A stretch of DNA of 64,000 bases. It comes from Piliocolobus tephrosceles (lineage: Eukaryota > Chordata > Mammalia > Primates > Cercopithecidae). Each line of letters opens with the position of its first letter. Position 1 is the stretch's first letter. Location of the stretch: contig NC_045453.1 in NCBI RefSeq assembly GCF_002776525.5, positions 34,097,333 through 34,161,332 of the forward strand, given 5' to 3'. Both the position numbers and the translations under genes were made by a program. The notes under the pieces were generated by a model that was not told the origin of the DNA, did not search any database, and worked only from the letters and a program-made list of their open reading frames with translations. Shown here piece by piece: positions 11,286 through 22,060 of the stretch.

Positions 11286-11486
11286 CAACATCGACAAAAT
11301 GATCTCTTGGTAGTTGTTCCTAAGTGTATTCGGCAGGGCATGGTGGGGAGAATGATGGTGTTTTTGTGTGTCATGTTCAAGATTTATGACAATTTCACTT
11401 GGTCTTTGGATGTACAGTCGTGCGCTCCTTCCCTGCTCACTCCAGGAAGACGTGTTAGGACTCATAACTGTGGGTTGTGCTCATTT

Positions 11487-11784
11487 TCTTTCTTTCTTTC
11501 TTTTTTTTTGAGACGGAGTCTTGCTTTGTCACCCAGGCTGGCGTGCAGTGGCGTGATCTCGGCTCACTGCAAGCTCCGCCTCCCGGGTTCCCGCCATTCT
11601 CCTGCCTCAGCCTCCTGAGTAGCTGGGACTACAGGCGCGGCCACCTCGCCCGGCTAATTGTTTGTATTTTTAGTGGAGACGGGGTTTCATCGAGCTAGAA
11701 TGGTCCGATCTCCTGACCTCGTGATCTGCCCACCTCGGCCTCCCAAAGTGCTGGGATTACAGGCGTGAGCCACCGCACCCGGCC
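11487..11784 (-). mobile_element. Alu element (AluY-like) in minus orientation
   Basis: The A-tail complement CTTTCTTTCTTTCTTTTTTTTT precedes GAGACGGAGTCTTGC. The element runs to CCGCACCCGGCC. TGTGCTCATTTTCTT flanks it on both sides (upstream from 11476, downstream from 11785), giving a clean 15-bp target-site duplication. It contains ACCTCGCCCGGCTAAT, common in young catarrhine AluY. Confidence 0.95.
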
Positions 11785-12084
11785 TGTGCTCATTTTCTTC
11801 TGTCTGATTGTGGGTACTTTGAGAGATTCCCATGAGTAAACCCCCGGGCTGTGTTTCCTGCACGGAAGCCTCGAAACCCCTCCTTTGAGCTGTTGGTTTA
11901 GGATGAGGAGTGTGCTATCTGCCTTCCTCTCCCTCAGCCCACCCACTGTGCACTCAGCGGGGTCATGGTCATGCCCCCTTATTTCCCGAGGCACCAAGCC
12001 CTGTGCCCTGCACACAGCACCCATACCAGTCAGGCTATGCCGGCAGGCCCGACACAGACCTCCACGAGGGACCCAGGGTCCTGC
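11785..12084. other. Unique sequence
   Basis: No repeat or gene is recognised in this short C-rich interval between an Alu and an L2 fragment. Confidence 0.35.
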
Positions 12085-12175
12085 ATGGCCTTTTCTCTGC
12101 CATATCCCCAGTGCCTAGTAGAGGGCCTGGGGCAGAGCAAACATTTCATAAATATTGGTTGAATGAAAGCTGAAT
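12085..12175 (+). mobile_element. LINE L2 3' end
   Basis: CCCAGTGCCTAGTAGAGGGC, then ATAAATATTGGTTGAATGAA, is the typical L2 3' terminus. Confidence 0.6.
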
Positions 12176-13767
12176 AAACCATAGGCTTCCCACCACCTCC
12201 CTCCCAGTTTTTCTTGATGTCAAAATGAGGAAAATTTAAACATCAGCTTTATTCTGCTAATTAGTAAAACCTAAAATCCAGCCCCTTGTAAATAGATAAT
12301 GCCTGTATTTTACACAGAGAGGACCAAATGCACAGCCCTTCCCTGGTTTTCTGTTGCAAACCTCACATTTGTCTTGCAAACACATTTGCCTGTTTTTGAA
12401 GGCTGGGTGCTAGAAGCTTCAGGCAACAGTGATCCCGGCCGGGGTCTCAGACACTAATTCCCATCCAGGGAACAATCGCATTAATGTGGGGGGAAGGAGA
12501 GGAGGCCTTCATGAGCCACAGAAACCGTTCCCTCCACAGGGAACCGTTGTGCGTGCGGCATGCTCACCGTCAGTTTCAGCCCAGGATGGTGTTGGGATTT
12601 ACTCTGTGGTGCACCGTTTGGGTTCCAGAGCACCTCAAATGAGAACAGGGGTCTCTAATCAGAGTATGCCACAACATTCATGTCCTTACGCTTGTCAGAG
12701 GGTCAGGTTGGAAAGCCGGAATGTCAAGAGAGTCAGGCGGAGTTTCCCAGAATCAGCCACAAAGACACATGCCCGCATTTCACTCCCTGGCAGCCTGAGT
12801 TCATTAACCCAAGGGAAGTTTCTGAGTTGGTGACTTCTCATCTTGGCTTTCCTTTAATAAAGAAACAATGAACTCGCACGTCACCATGGAAAGCCCCTCT
12901 TAAACCCGGCAAAGTATTTACTGTGTCGTTGGCTCACTTCCCTAGGAGTTTGGGGGTGGGGGGTGGATTACGAGGTCACTCATTTGTCAGCTACACCGAC
13001 CCCGAATTCTGTGGCCATGCGCCTGTGTGTGTGCTCCCCACCTTCCCAGTCCTGGGAGAACCTGCGGTGAGAGGCCACAGAGGACTGGGCGCCAGGCTCC
13101 CCTGGGAGCACCGCTGTGAGGCTTCCCACTTCCCCAGCATGCAGGCCGCCTGGACAGGAGATGGCTCCTTCCCACCGCCCCCGCGTGGCAGGTTTGAAGG
13201 GCACAGGAGCCTGGGCTGAGTCTTTGCTGTGTCCCACAAGGTGATACATGAAGCAGGTGCTCTGTGTCCCGGCCTGGCAACCCCTTGGTGCCTGTCTTTG
13301 GGGACAAGGACTTAGCATCACCATCTCCTCTCCCACATCCTCCCTTTTTCAGCTTTAGCAAGAAAGGCAGAGAGGAAGGGACAAAACCTAAAGGCTGCAT
13401 CCTGCATGAACTGCGCCCATCCAAGTCTGCAGCGTGTTCTGATGAAAGCCAGGCTGTGGGGGAGAGAAAAGAGAGAGACAGAGGCTTCAGCCCAGCGAGA
13501 TGGCACTTTAAAGAGAGAGGCCTCAGAAAGTGTTTATTGAGTAATCAGCCATAATAAACTCAGATAAGGCAACAGATGAAACAAATCTTCCTGGAAGGAA
13601 AGTGATTGGAGAACAGGACTGTCTGGAAGGAATAGTGGATCATAACCAAAAGCTGAAATCTAGAGCTCTTGGTGAGACCCTGGTTCCAAACAGAAGCAAC
13701 TGCCACACCCAGTTTTCTCTTCTTATTGAACCCAAATTTAACCAGAATCACTAAAATCCAGGAAAGG
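12176..13767. other. Unique sequence
   Basis: No gene or repeat is recognised. The GC-rich part 13010-13220 produces overlapping open frames on both strands, which is expected from base composition alone. Confidence 0.35.
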
Positions 13768-14050
13768 GGTTGGGTGTGGTGGCTCACACCTATAATCCCA
13801 GCACTTTGGGAGGCTGAGGCGGGCAGATCACGATGTCAGGAGATCAAGACCATCCTGGCAAACATAGTGAAACCCCATCTCTACTAAAACTACAAAAATT
13901 AGCCAGGCGTGGTGGCGGCGCATGTAGTCCCAGCTGCTTGGGAGGCTGAAGCAGGAGAATGGTGTGAACCCGGGAGATGGAGCTTGCAGTGAGCCAAGAT
14001 TCCACCACTGCACTTCAGCCTGGGCAACAGAGCGAGACTCCGTCTCAAAA
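13768..14050 (+). mobile_element. Alu element (AluY-like)
   Basis: It runs from GGTTGGGTGTGGTGGCTCAC to GACTCCGTCTCAAAA. Its tail runs directly into a pentanucleotide array, so the A-tail is the probable seed of that array. Confidence 0.95.
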
Positions 14051-14490
14051 GAATAGAACAGAACAGAACAGAACAGAACAGAACAATGCAGGGGAGGCTG
14101 CCTCTGAGACAGTTCTCCATGAATTGAATTGAATTGAATTGAATAGAATAGAATAGAATAGAATAGAATAGAATAGAACAGAACAATGCAGGGGAGGCTG
14201 CCTCTGAGACAGTGTCTCCATGAATAGAATAGAATAGAATAGAATAGAATAGAATAGAATAGAATAGAATAGAATAGAATAGAACAGAACAGAACGATCC
14301 AGGGGAGGCTGCCTCTGAGACAGTTCTCCATGAATAGAATAGAATAGAATAGAATAGAATAGAATAGAATAGAATAGANNNNNNNNNNGAATAGAATAGA
14401 ATAGAATAGAATAGAATAGAATAGAATAGAATAGAATAGAATAGAATAGAATGATCCAGGGGAGGCTGCCTCTGAGACAGTGTCTCCACG
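14051..14490 (+). repeat. (GAACA)/(GAATA)/(GAATT) array with higher-order repeat and an internal gap
   Basis: Blocks of GAACA, GAATT and GAATA pentamers alternate with a spacer of about 40 bp containing CAGGGGAGGCTGCCTCTGAG. The spacer occurs four times, with its ATGCA/ATCCA start at 14086, 14186, 14297 and 14454, so the composite unit is about 100-157 bp. Spacers differ in a consistent way: ATGCAGG in the first two, ATCCAGG in the last two, with GTTCTCC and GTGTCTCC alternating. Only the last spacer runs on into unique sequence. The minus-strand open frames (Ile-Leu-Phe-Tyr-Ser repeats) are artefacts. Confidence 0.95.
14379..14388. other. 10-N assembly gap in the pentamer array
   Basis: Ten N interrupt the GAATA block. 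True array length is unknown. Confidence 1.
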
Positions 14491-16164
14491 TGCTTGGCAT
14501 CTGGGGAAGGGAGATTTGTCACATGAGCTCATAGGTTTGTCGGGCAGAGCCAGAGAAACTGAACTACGTCCTGGGTGTGCCGATCTGTGCTGGGCACAGC
14601 CAGAAGCTGTCAGACAATGAACAAGTGTGTTCCTTACCCCTGAGGGTCTTTCAGGGGGATGAAGGATACAAGATGAGACGTGGGGGAGGCCCAAGAAGTA
14701 GAAGAGATGCCCACTGGGGCTGGCGTGTGCCCTCAGAGCAGGGCAGAAGAACATTGGAGAGAGCCGCGCTCAGGATCCTGGGTTTGTGTCTCAGGCATGA
14801 GCCCCTGCTTCCATCAGCCATGCATTCCTGGACAGTTGCCATCTGTTGGTAGTAGCTGTGAGCCAGGTGGAGGGCTCCATCCAGTGCTGCAGAGGTGAGA
14901 CCCTCTTACCTAGGAGCAGGGGGCCACAGGACTCCTGCTGTCAGTACACTGTGAAGAGCAAAGTGACAGAGACGCACTCAGCATGTCACCACCAAGTCCA
15001 GCCCGGGAACATGTGGCAATAGAGGGAAGTCAGAAGGCCCCAGATATTCCTTATGGTTCCGCTCTGAACCTGATATTGGACGCCATGGGTCATGGGGGAT
15101 TCTGAACTTAACACAAAATGGAAAAGAAAACTGTAAAGATCTGTCAAAAGCAGCCAGAATGATCAGAGGCATACAAACTCAATTCTAGAAGGGAGGCTTT
15201 GGTAAATCAGGGCTGTATACTTGTGAACTGATGGTTTTAACCCCATCCATCAAACAAAAAGAATACGGACTCGTTATTCCCATTTCCACAGAGGGGCAAA
15301 CAAAAGGAACAGCATGAAAACGTAGCAGGAGGATTCAAGTTCTGTTCTTAGGAGAGTAGACAGGAGACTCAGGGAAAAGCAGGCAAGAGACGTGGCCGGC
15401 GTCATAGAGTTGGAAAGGGAGTGACATGGAGACCGACTTGGCCGGGGAGCCTGGGGTGACTCTCAGGCTGAGATTGAGAGGGAAGGAGCCCTGAGGGTTG
15501 CCCTTTCCGGCAACATGGAGCTCGGGACTCTCCCGTTGCTCTGGAGAGGATACCCTGCTAGGGTTTCTGGGGTGGGCCCTCCTTTGCCAAGAGACGTGCA
15601 CACATGGATCTTATGTGGGTGGCAGTGGGGGAGGAGGAGGAAGTATTATTTCTTAGCTTTCATGATCACATGTGTCAAGAAAGAGAAGGGAGAACTTGTG
15701 GAAATGGGCAGATTAGAGAAGCACTTGGCAAGTTGATGAGTATTTGTAAATCACTCCCAGGTGTGATTTTCCAGGGGATGAGGAGGGGGATACAGCTGCA
15801 GTGATCAAAGCAGACAACCAGACACTTTCCTTGGACTTCTTTCTTCTAATCTGCAGAGCATCTGTCTACTGGCTTTGGTTCCGAAAAGGAAGATGCTCCC
15901 ATTTTAACTTTGGTTTCCGACAGTCATGCGTGGAGGAGCCCAGCCTGACTCCTTCCTTGAACAGACATCCGCTGAGCAGCAGGTGACAGAACCAACCCAA
16001 GCTTGGGGTCTAAGAAAGAAGAGCTGGAGCCCGAATCAGGAAAGCGGTGCAGGCATGAAGCCAGAGCAATGGGACTTTCATCAGTCTGTGCTCGGGCGTA
16101 GGGAGGAGGTGCCGTGGTGCAGAACCCGGGGTGCCTGCCTGCAAGAAGGCCAGCCCAGCACGTG
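14491..16164. other. Unique sequence
   Basis: No repeat or exon is recognised. Open frames are short and lack splice support. Confidence 0.35.
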
Positions 16165-16250
16165 GCTTTCTCTCACTCCCAAGTACTGTTCCAGGCCCAG
16201 GGGATCAGCTTTCTCTCATGCCCCAAGTACTGTTCCAGGCCCAGGGGATC
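16165..16250 (+). repeat. 43-bp tandem duplication, 2 copies
   Basis: Bases 16165-16207 and 16208-16250 share GCTTTCTCTCA followed by CCAAGTACTGTTCCAGGCCC and GGGGATC, with three or four differences. The core (ACTGTTCCAGGC) resembles an L2 segment, so an L2 fragment has probably been duplicated. Confidence 0.9.
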
Positions 16251-16760
16251 CTGTACACAGCAAGTGAGCCAGGCATCTGCCATCCCGGAGCCCACGCTCT
16301 CCGAGAAGGACCAGCAAGTGTCTCACCCAGTTGGAGCAGCTTAGAGAGCAGTGGGTGCTGGTGAAGAAGATGCAGAGGTCTGCGTGTCCCTTAGCCAGCA
16401 TGATCGGTGAAGACCTTTGTGAACAGGAAACATTTGGGCTGAGACTTGAGAAGCAAGAAAGAGCCAGGAAGGCAATGATGAGGGAGAAGAAAGGCCCGGG
16501 TGGGGGCACAGCAAGTGCAAAGGCTGGCAGGGGGGGACATGCTGCATTTTGCTGTGTGGGCCTTGGGGAGGGGTTTGGGGTTTGGGGGCAGTAGAAGCCA
16601 CAGAGTATTCAGCAGGGAAGGGGACAGCGGAGACATGGCCTAGGACAGCATAGGGGAGAGCAGAGACGACGTGGCCTAGGACAGCGTAGTGGAAGTGAAG
16701 GGAAGTGCTGAGATTCAGCGGGTCAGGATGGGGGAACAAAGGGGACTTGAGGTGAAGACA
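16251..16760 (+). mobile_element. LINE L2 fragment (non-coding 3' region)
   Basis: The order of words (AGACTTGAGAAGCAAGAAAG, then GGCACAGCAAGTGCAAAGG) follows the common L2 3' region. It is heavily diverged with no intact coding frame. Confidence 0.5.
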
Positions 16761-18199
16761 CATCACAATCCTGATGACCTCCGGGGCCACCAGCACCCCT
16801 GACTGGATGGGTGGGGAGCACTCCCCGAGACAGGGGCACCTGAGACAGCATCAGGGAAGGAAGGACGTGGTGGGAGGATCACGCGTTCTGTGTTGGGTCA
16901 GAGGAGACGAGATCAAATCACGGCAAGTAGAAGGGTCCAGCAACGTGCGTCATTGGTCCAATGGGGTCTGAGTCCAAAGATGCCATCCCTAACTTTTCAA
17001 GAATGTGAACAGGTAGGCTTTTTACAAAGCTCCCCACCACCTGTGTCCTGTGCCCTTGTGCCGTGTCACATGTGAACTGTGTGTCCTGGAGTGAGTTGAA
17101 GAGTGGCTCTGGACTCTGGGGTTCCCATCTGTGAGGACAGTGAGTTTCTTCCAGCTCTGGCATCCTCTCATTCTAGTGAGCTGAACCTGCTGCATCCGAG
17201 CCTTAGAATTGTGTCTGGGTTCCAGGACAGCTGCCGGCAGGTTTGGGGGCTGAGCACTGGATCGAGGGCCTGATGCACATGTGTGAGCTGGCCATTTTCT
17301 CATCCTCCCATCCGTTTGTTCTTTAACTTATTCATTCATTTATCCAGAATTAGACAGGCATGCAGCACCAGAGCCCAAGTTTCGGGGCTGTGGTAACAGG
17401 TTTCAGGCAGCTCATGGCTTCCGCGTTGGTGGCCGGCCAGCCGCGGTTGGAAGGAGGGCAAGTGTCTTGTGGGAAGAAGTGGCCTCCGCTGAAGCCCAGT
17501 TCTGCTGGAGAAAGGCTGTAGTCTTTTCAGTCCTCCAGGGCTGGAGACTCAACCGTGAAGAGATGTTCCTGAGTTTCACTTTGAATTCATTCCTAGCAGT
17601 TCTCTGCGGTCCTGGGAGGTCATCCTAAGATGAGGTTCCTGTCTTGGTTTAGAGTTTGGTCAAGGTAGACCCTATTTGGGAGATGATCCCAAGAAACATA
17701 AGGAGGGAGGCTGGGGAAGAAAGACAGTAAAGGAAGAAAACCATAAAAACTGCATATTAACGGGGTCATAGCCCTGGACAACTGGAGCCCGGGCCCTTTG
17801 CAGACCCTCCAGAGACCACACCAGAACACACTGCGGGCAACGAGAGAGCAGGGCCCATCGACCCCACCCACCCCATTGCTGGCAGAGAGCCGTGCCTGGG
17901 CTACTCACTTGGGCAGATCCAGTCTGCCCAAGCCCTGACTGAGTAAATGTGCAGGTCCTCAGGGAGGGGAGTGTGTGCTGAAGTGGCCACCAGAGCTGTC
18001 AGTTCCCCCAGGCCAGGGTGGGGCAGGGCTCTGGGGCTCCCTGAGATCACATTTCCTGACACACCTGAGAGTTGTCTTCCTTAAATGCTCGCTCTGTGCT
18101 AAACACATTCTGGAGCTGAAGCACAGCTCAGCTGGCTGACGCAAGAGACAGTTAGTAAATAAGTGGACGAATGAGTAAACAGCAGAGCTCCAGCTAATT
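16761..18199. other. Unique sequence
   Basis: No gene or named repeat is recognised. A short TTCATTCATTTATCC stretch lies near 17330. Confidence 0.35.
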
Positions 18200-18289
18200 A
18201 TAAGTGAAGCCAATTAAAAAGAACAAAGGAGAAAGTAAGAAAGTGCTCAAAAAGTGGTGAGAACGTGATAAAAGAAAGCCACAGAAGCC

Positions 18290-18359
18290 AGCTTGAAGGG
18301 GCTCCCACTGACCCAACCTTGAGCAGCTTGAAGGGGCTCCCACGGACCCAACCTTGAGC
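18290..18359 (+). repeat. 35-bp tandem duplication, 2 copies
   Basis: 18290-18324 and 18325-18359 both read AGCTTGAAGGGGCTCCCAC, then one T/G difference, then GACCCAACCTTGAGC. Only one base differs, so the event is fairly recent. Confidence 0.95.
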
Positions 18360-18651
18360 ATCAGAAACAAACAATGACAGTTGTAGATCATAACCTCCAG
18401 AATAAATAAGAGCCCCGAGTCCACACTGACATAAATAGAGGAGAAAGGAGGAACAGCACTTTCTTGTGGCAAAATGTCAACGAATCAATGAGAAGGGAAT
18501 CATGGAATGAGAAAGTTACCATTTGACAAGCATCATAACAATAACTGATTCAGGCCAGAAGCCTCCGTAGATGCTGAAACTAGTGAGTGAAAGTCTGAGG
18601 ACGAGTACAGGATGTATATTATGCATTGCCTGGAAATGCCTTTCTCCAGAA

Positions 18652-18954
18652 TTTTTTTTTTTTTTTTTTTTTTTGAGATGGAATTTTGCTCTGTCGCCCA
18701 GGCTGGAGTGCAATGGCACGCTCTTGGCTCACTGCAACCTCTGCCTACCGGATTCAAGCAATTCTCCTTCCTCAGCCTCCTGAGTAGCTGGAATTACAGG
18801 TGCCTACCACCACGCCAGGCTAACTTTTGTATTTTTAGTAGAGACAAGGTTTCACCCTGTTGGTCAGGCTAGTCTCAAAGTCCTGACCTCATGATCCACC
18901 CACCTTGGCCTCCCAAAGTGCTTGGATTACAGGCGTGAGCCACCGCGCCCAGCC
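18652..18954 (-). mobile_element. Alu element in minus orientation
   Basis: A 23-base T run (18652-18674) is followed by GAGATGGAATTTTGCTCTG and both monomers to CGCGCCCAGCC. TCTCCAGA flanks it on both sides (18644-18651 and from 18955). Confidence 0.95.
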
Positions 18955-19038
18955 TCTCCAGACTCTTAATGATAACAGCGGGAAAAATAAATGGTAACTT
19001 TCCACTGGAGAAATGGCGCATACCTCCTTGCTCTGCTC

Positions 19039-19338
19039 TGTTTATGTCTCCCCAAAATTCCTATGTTGAAATCCTTACCCCCAAGGTGGAACATTTGGGA
19101 AGTGATTTGACCATGAGAGTGGAGCCTCAGGAATGGGATCAGTGCACTTAGAAAAGAGGTTCCAGAGAGAACCTGCACCCCGTCTACCAGGTGAAGACAC
19201 AGCAGAAAGGCACTGTCTGTGAACCAGGAAGCAGCCTGCACCAGACACTGAATCTGCAGGCACCTTGATCTTGGACTTCCCAACCTCCAGAACAATGAAC
19301 AATAAATTGCTGTTTTTATAAGTCACCCAAGGTATGGT

Positions 19339-19372
<34 letters not shown>

Positions 19373-19668
19373 GTACAGTGTCTTACTGTGTCACCCAGGT
19401 TCACTGCAACCTCCACCTCCTGGGTTCAAGTGATTCTCCTGCCTTCGCCTCCCAAGTAGCTGGGATTACAGGCATGCACCACCATGCCAGGCTAATTTTT
19501 GTATTTTTAGTAGAGACAGGGTTTCACCAGTTGGTCAGGCTGGTCTTGAACTCCTGGCCTCAAGTGATCTGCCTGCCTTGAACTCCCAAAGTGCTGGGAT
19601 TACAGGCGTGAGCCGCTGGACCCGGCTGGGATGGTATTTTGTTGTAGCAACCCAAAAGGACTAAAATA
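19039..19668 (+). mobile_element. MaLR-type LTR (MLT1-like) split by an Alu
   Basis: The LTR begins TGTTTATGTCTCCCCAAAAT and carries CCTTGATCTTGGACTTCC and the polyadenylation-like AACAATAAATTGCTG. After the Alu at 19341-19627 it resumes and ends GGACTAAAATA. Solo LTR, with no internal region. Confidence 0.7.
19341..19627 (-). mobile_element. Alu element in minus orientation, internally deleted
   Basis: A run of about 30 T is followed by GGTACAGTGTCTTACTGTG. Roughly 25 bp are missing where the 'ctggagtgcagtgg' block should be. GGTATGGTAA before and GGGATGGTAT after it are a diverged target-site duplication. It is nested in the MaLR LTR, which is nested in the older LINE. Confidence 0.93.
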
Positions 19669-19968
19669 CCCCTTAATGAAGTAATCAAAGTTAATATCAC
19701 TGGTAATTGAACAAATCAGTATCGATTCTTGACACTCCACTGAGGACACAACATCATTTTTGTGATATCCCTGAAAATCCTGAATCTAATCATGAGAAAA
19801 AGACAAACCCAAAATGAGGAACATTCTGTAGTTTGTAGCCTACTATCTTCAAAAATGCCATTTTCATGAAACATACAGACCGATTACAGTCCAGATTAAA
19901 GAAAACTCCTGTCAAAACAGCAGCTGAACCCCTGGCCCAGGACTGTCTTTTGTTAAAAGACATTGTTA

Positions 19969-20270
19969 GGCTGGGCACGGTGGCTCACGCCTGTAATCCC
20001 AGCACTTTGGGAGGCCGAGGTGGGCGGATCATGAGGTCAGGAGTTCAAGACCAGCCTGGCCAATATAGTGAAACCCCCTCTCTACTAAAAATATAAAAAT
20101 TAGCCGGGTGTGGTGGCATGCACCTGTAGTTCCAGCTACTCGGGAGGTTGAGGTGGGAGAATTGCTTGAACCCGGGAGGTGGAGGTTGCAGTGAGCTAAT
20201 ACCATACCATTGCATTCCACCCTGGGTGACAGAGTAAGACTCTGTTTTGAAAAAAAAAAAAAAAGAAGAG
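19969..20270 (+). mobile_element. Alu element (AluS-like)
   Basis: Both monomers are complete, from GGCTGGGCACGGTGGCTCACGC to an A-rich tail near 20250. GACATTGTT occurs on both sides as target-site duplication (19959-19967 and 20271-20279). Confidence 0.95.
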
Positions 20271-20549
20271 GACATTGTTGGGGCAATAAGCAGAATCTGG
20301 GTCGGGTCTGTAGATTAGAAGATGGCATTGCATCTTGCTGTGTGTACTGTGCATATGTAAGAAGATGCCCATGTTTTTAGAAGAGGCACATGGAAGGATG
20401 TATTAGAGATGAACCCAGTGGGGTTCACAAAATCTACATGAAGGAATTACAGGAATTATTTGTCCTCTTCATGCAACTTTCTGTAAATCTAAAATTCTAT
20501 TAAAATAAAAGTTAAAAACAACCAAAAACAAAAAAAAAGACAGCAATGT

Positions 20550-21000
20550 CAAATGGAAGGGGAAGGGACCCAGGGGGCTCCTCAGACAGGGGGTCACAGA
20601 AGACCCCTGCAGAGGTGCCATTTGAGTTACGAAAGAGGAGAAGGTGCCCGACCACACAAAGATCAGAGGGAACAGAGTGAGGCGCCCTCCGTGGGGAGGA
20701 CTTTCCAGAGTCCTGGGGATGTAAAGGCTGGCATCCTGGGGAAAGGAGAGGTAGACGGCACAGCCCATAGGGCCTTGTAGACCCCGGGATAGGAGCGGGG
20801 TTTTATTCGTGTGTTCTGGGACCTCCTGGGAAGGTTTCTAAGCCGTGCAGGGCCCCAGCCTGGCCTGCAGGGGCTGCGTCCTGTGTCGACTGCTGGTCAG
20901 AGAACTGACTGGAGTTGGGGGAAGGGAGGCCCTGCTTTTAGCCAGGTGGCGGCTGGTGGAGGTCTGCCCCCAGGGTGGGTGGCCCTGGGAAGGTGTGCGT
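20550..21000 (+). mobile_element. LINE L2 fragment
   Basis: GAGTTACGAAAGAGGAGAAGG, then GGACTTTCCAGAGTCC, then AGGGCCTTGTAGACC and GGGGTTTTATTCGTG follow the order of the L2 3' region. It is strongly diverged. Confidence 0.5.
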
Positions 21001-22060
21001 AGGGAGGGGCCAGGTCAAGGAGGGCCCTGTTCTTTCACGCTGAGCTCCTGGCTGGCCCTGGGGGTGGCTGTTGCCTGTGAAGGTAGAGTGCTGGGTGGGA
21101 CGTCTCCATGCCTTCAAGGAGCTCCGGGCTCTGGGATCAATGCAGAGGAGGGTGGTACAGGCGATGCACAGGAGACGAGCCAGGTGGTCCCTGGGCCTGG
21201 CCTGGGCCTGCAGGGGCTTTGCACCCTTCACCACGGCCTCCTCCCTTAGTCTGTGGCCTCCTCCCTCTCCCCAGTGCCGCTGAGTGAGTGGCGGTCATTA
21301 TTCCCAGCAAGTCCAGGGGTTTCTCCCTCTACAGATAGAGAGTATCAGTTGCTTCTAAGGATTAAACTGGAAAAGGATTCAAGCCGGCACTGCCAGGAAG
21401 GGCTTTTGACATGCCTGCATTAAGGGAAGACATACCATTCCAGAGAGCATTTAAATACTGATTACATCTTTTGCTTTGTAAATAACTCAATGGTAAATTT
21501 TTACAATATTGTTTTTACAGAGACTATAATGAGAAGGCAATTTTTCTCCCCTGTCACTTGGATATTAAGCTTTTTAATGAGAGTACACAAATGACTATAT
21601 AAAACTTGGGATGGTGAGAGCTGAGTTGGGACTTAATGCGAAATTAAAGTTGTGCAGGCTCCAGCTCACTGATGAACGAGCCTCCTGTCATTGCGAGGAG
21701 CGGAATGGTGCCGACTCTTTGTCCTTTCTCCCTCCCTTTCCCCCCGTGCCGTTTGTCCTCCCGAGGAACCACAGTGCTCTGGGCAGGGGTCGCTTGGAGA
21801 GGCTTCCTGGGAACGGGGTGGGAGCGCGCAGCCTGGGGGATTTTTTATTTGGGAGCCTGCCTACTTTTTAATTGGCCTTGGTGTTAATGAATGGATTCGT
21901 TCTGTTTGGAGCGAGCAGGCTGGGCGCTGGAGCGTGTAATCTGATTGCAGCCGGGCGCTTGGAGCCCTGCAGAAGGCTCTAGAGTGGCTTGGACTGGTTT
22001 GGCCCCGGACTGTGCAGAGCTGGTGGTGATGGGGCCAGGAGGGTGGGAAGTGGGGAGAGG
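21001..22060. other. Unique sequence with AT-rich candidate conserved block (21300-21650)
   Basis: The block is repeat-free and contains GCTTTGTAAATAACTCAATGG, TTTTTACAATATTG and GCTTTTTAATGAG. AT-rich content in a GC-rich neighbourhood and lack of repeats are the only evidence for constraint. A second AT-rich patch lies at 21840-21900. Confidence 0.3.

Larger units (their letters stand above)
18200..20520 (+). mobile_element. Ancient LINE-1-related 3' region (L1M/HAL1 type) with nested insertions
   Basis: Unique-looking AT-rich pieces at 18200-18651, 18955-19038, 19669-19968 and 20271-20520 read as one old LINE tail. They contain AATAACTGATTCAGGCCAGA, AAAAATGCC...CATGAAACATACAGACC and GGGTCTGTAGATTAGA, and end in TTAAAATAAAAGTTAAAAAC. 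Three Alus and one MaLR LTR have landed inside it. No frame is intact. Confidence 0.5.

Noticed and set aside
13828..14754. 308-codon minus-strand frame
   Set aside because: It is composed of antisense Alu, the pentamer array and ten N. No gene signal remains once these are removed.
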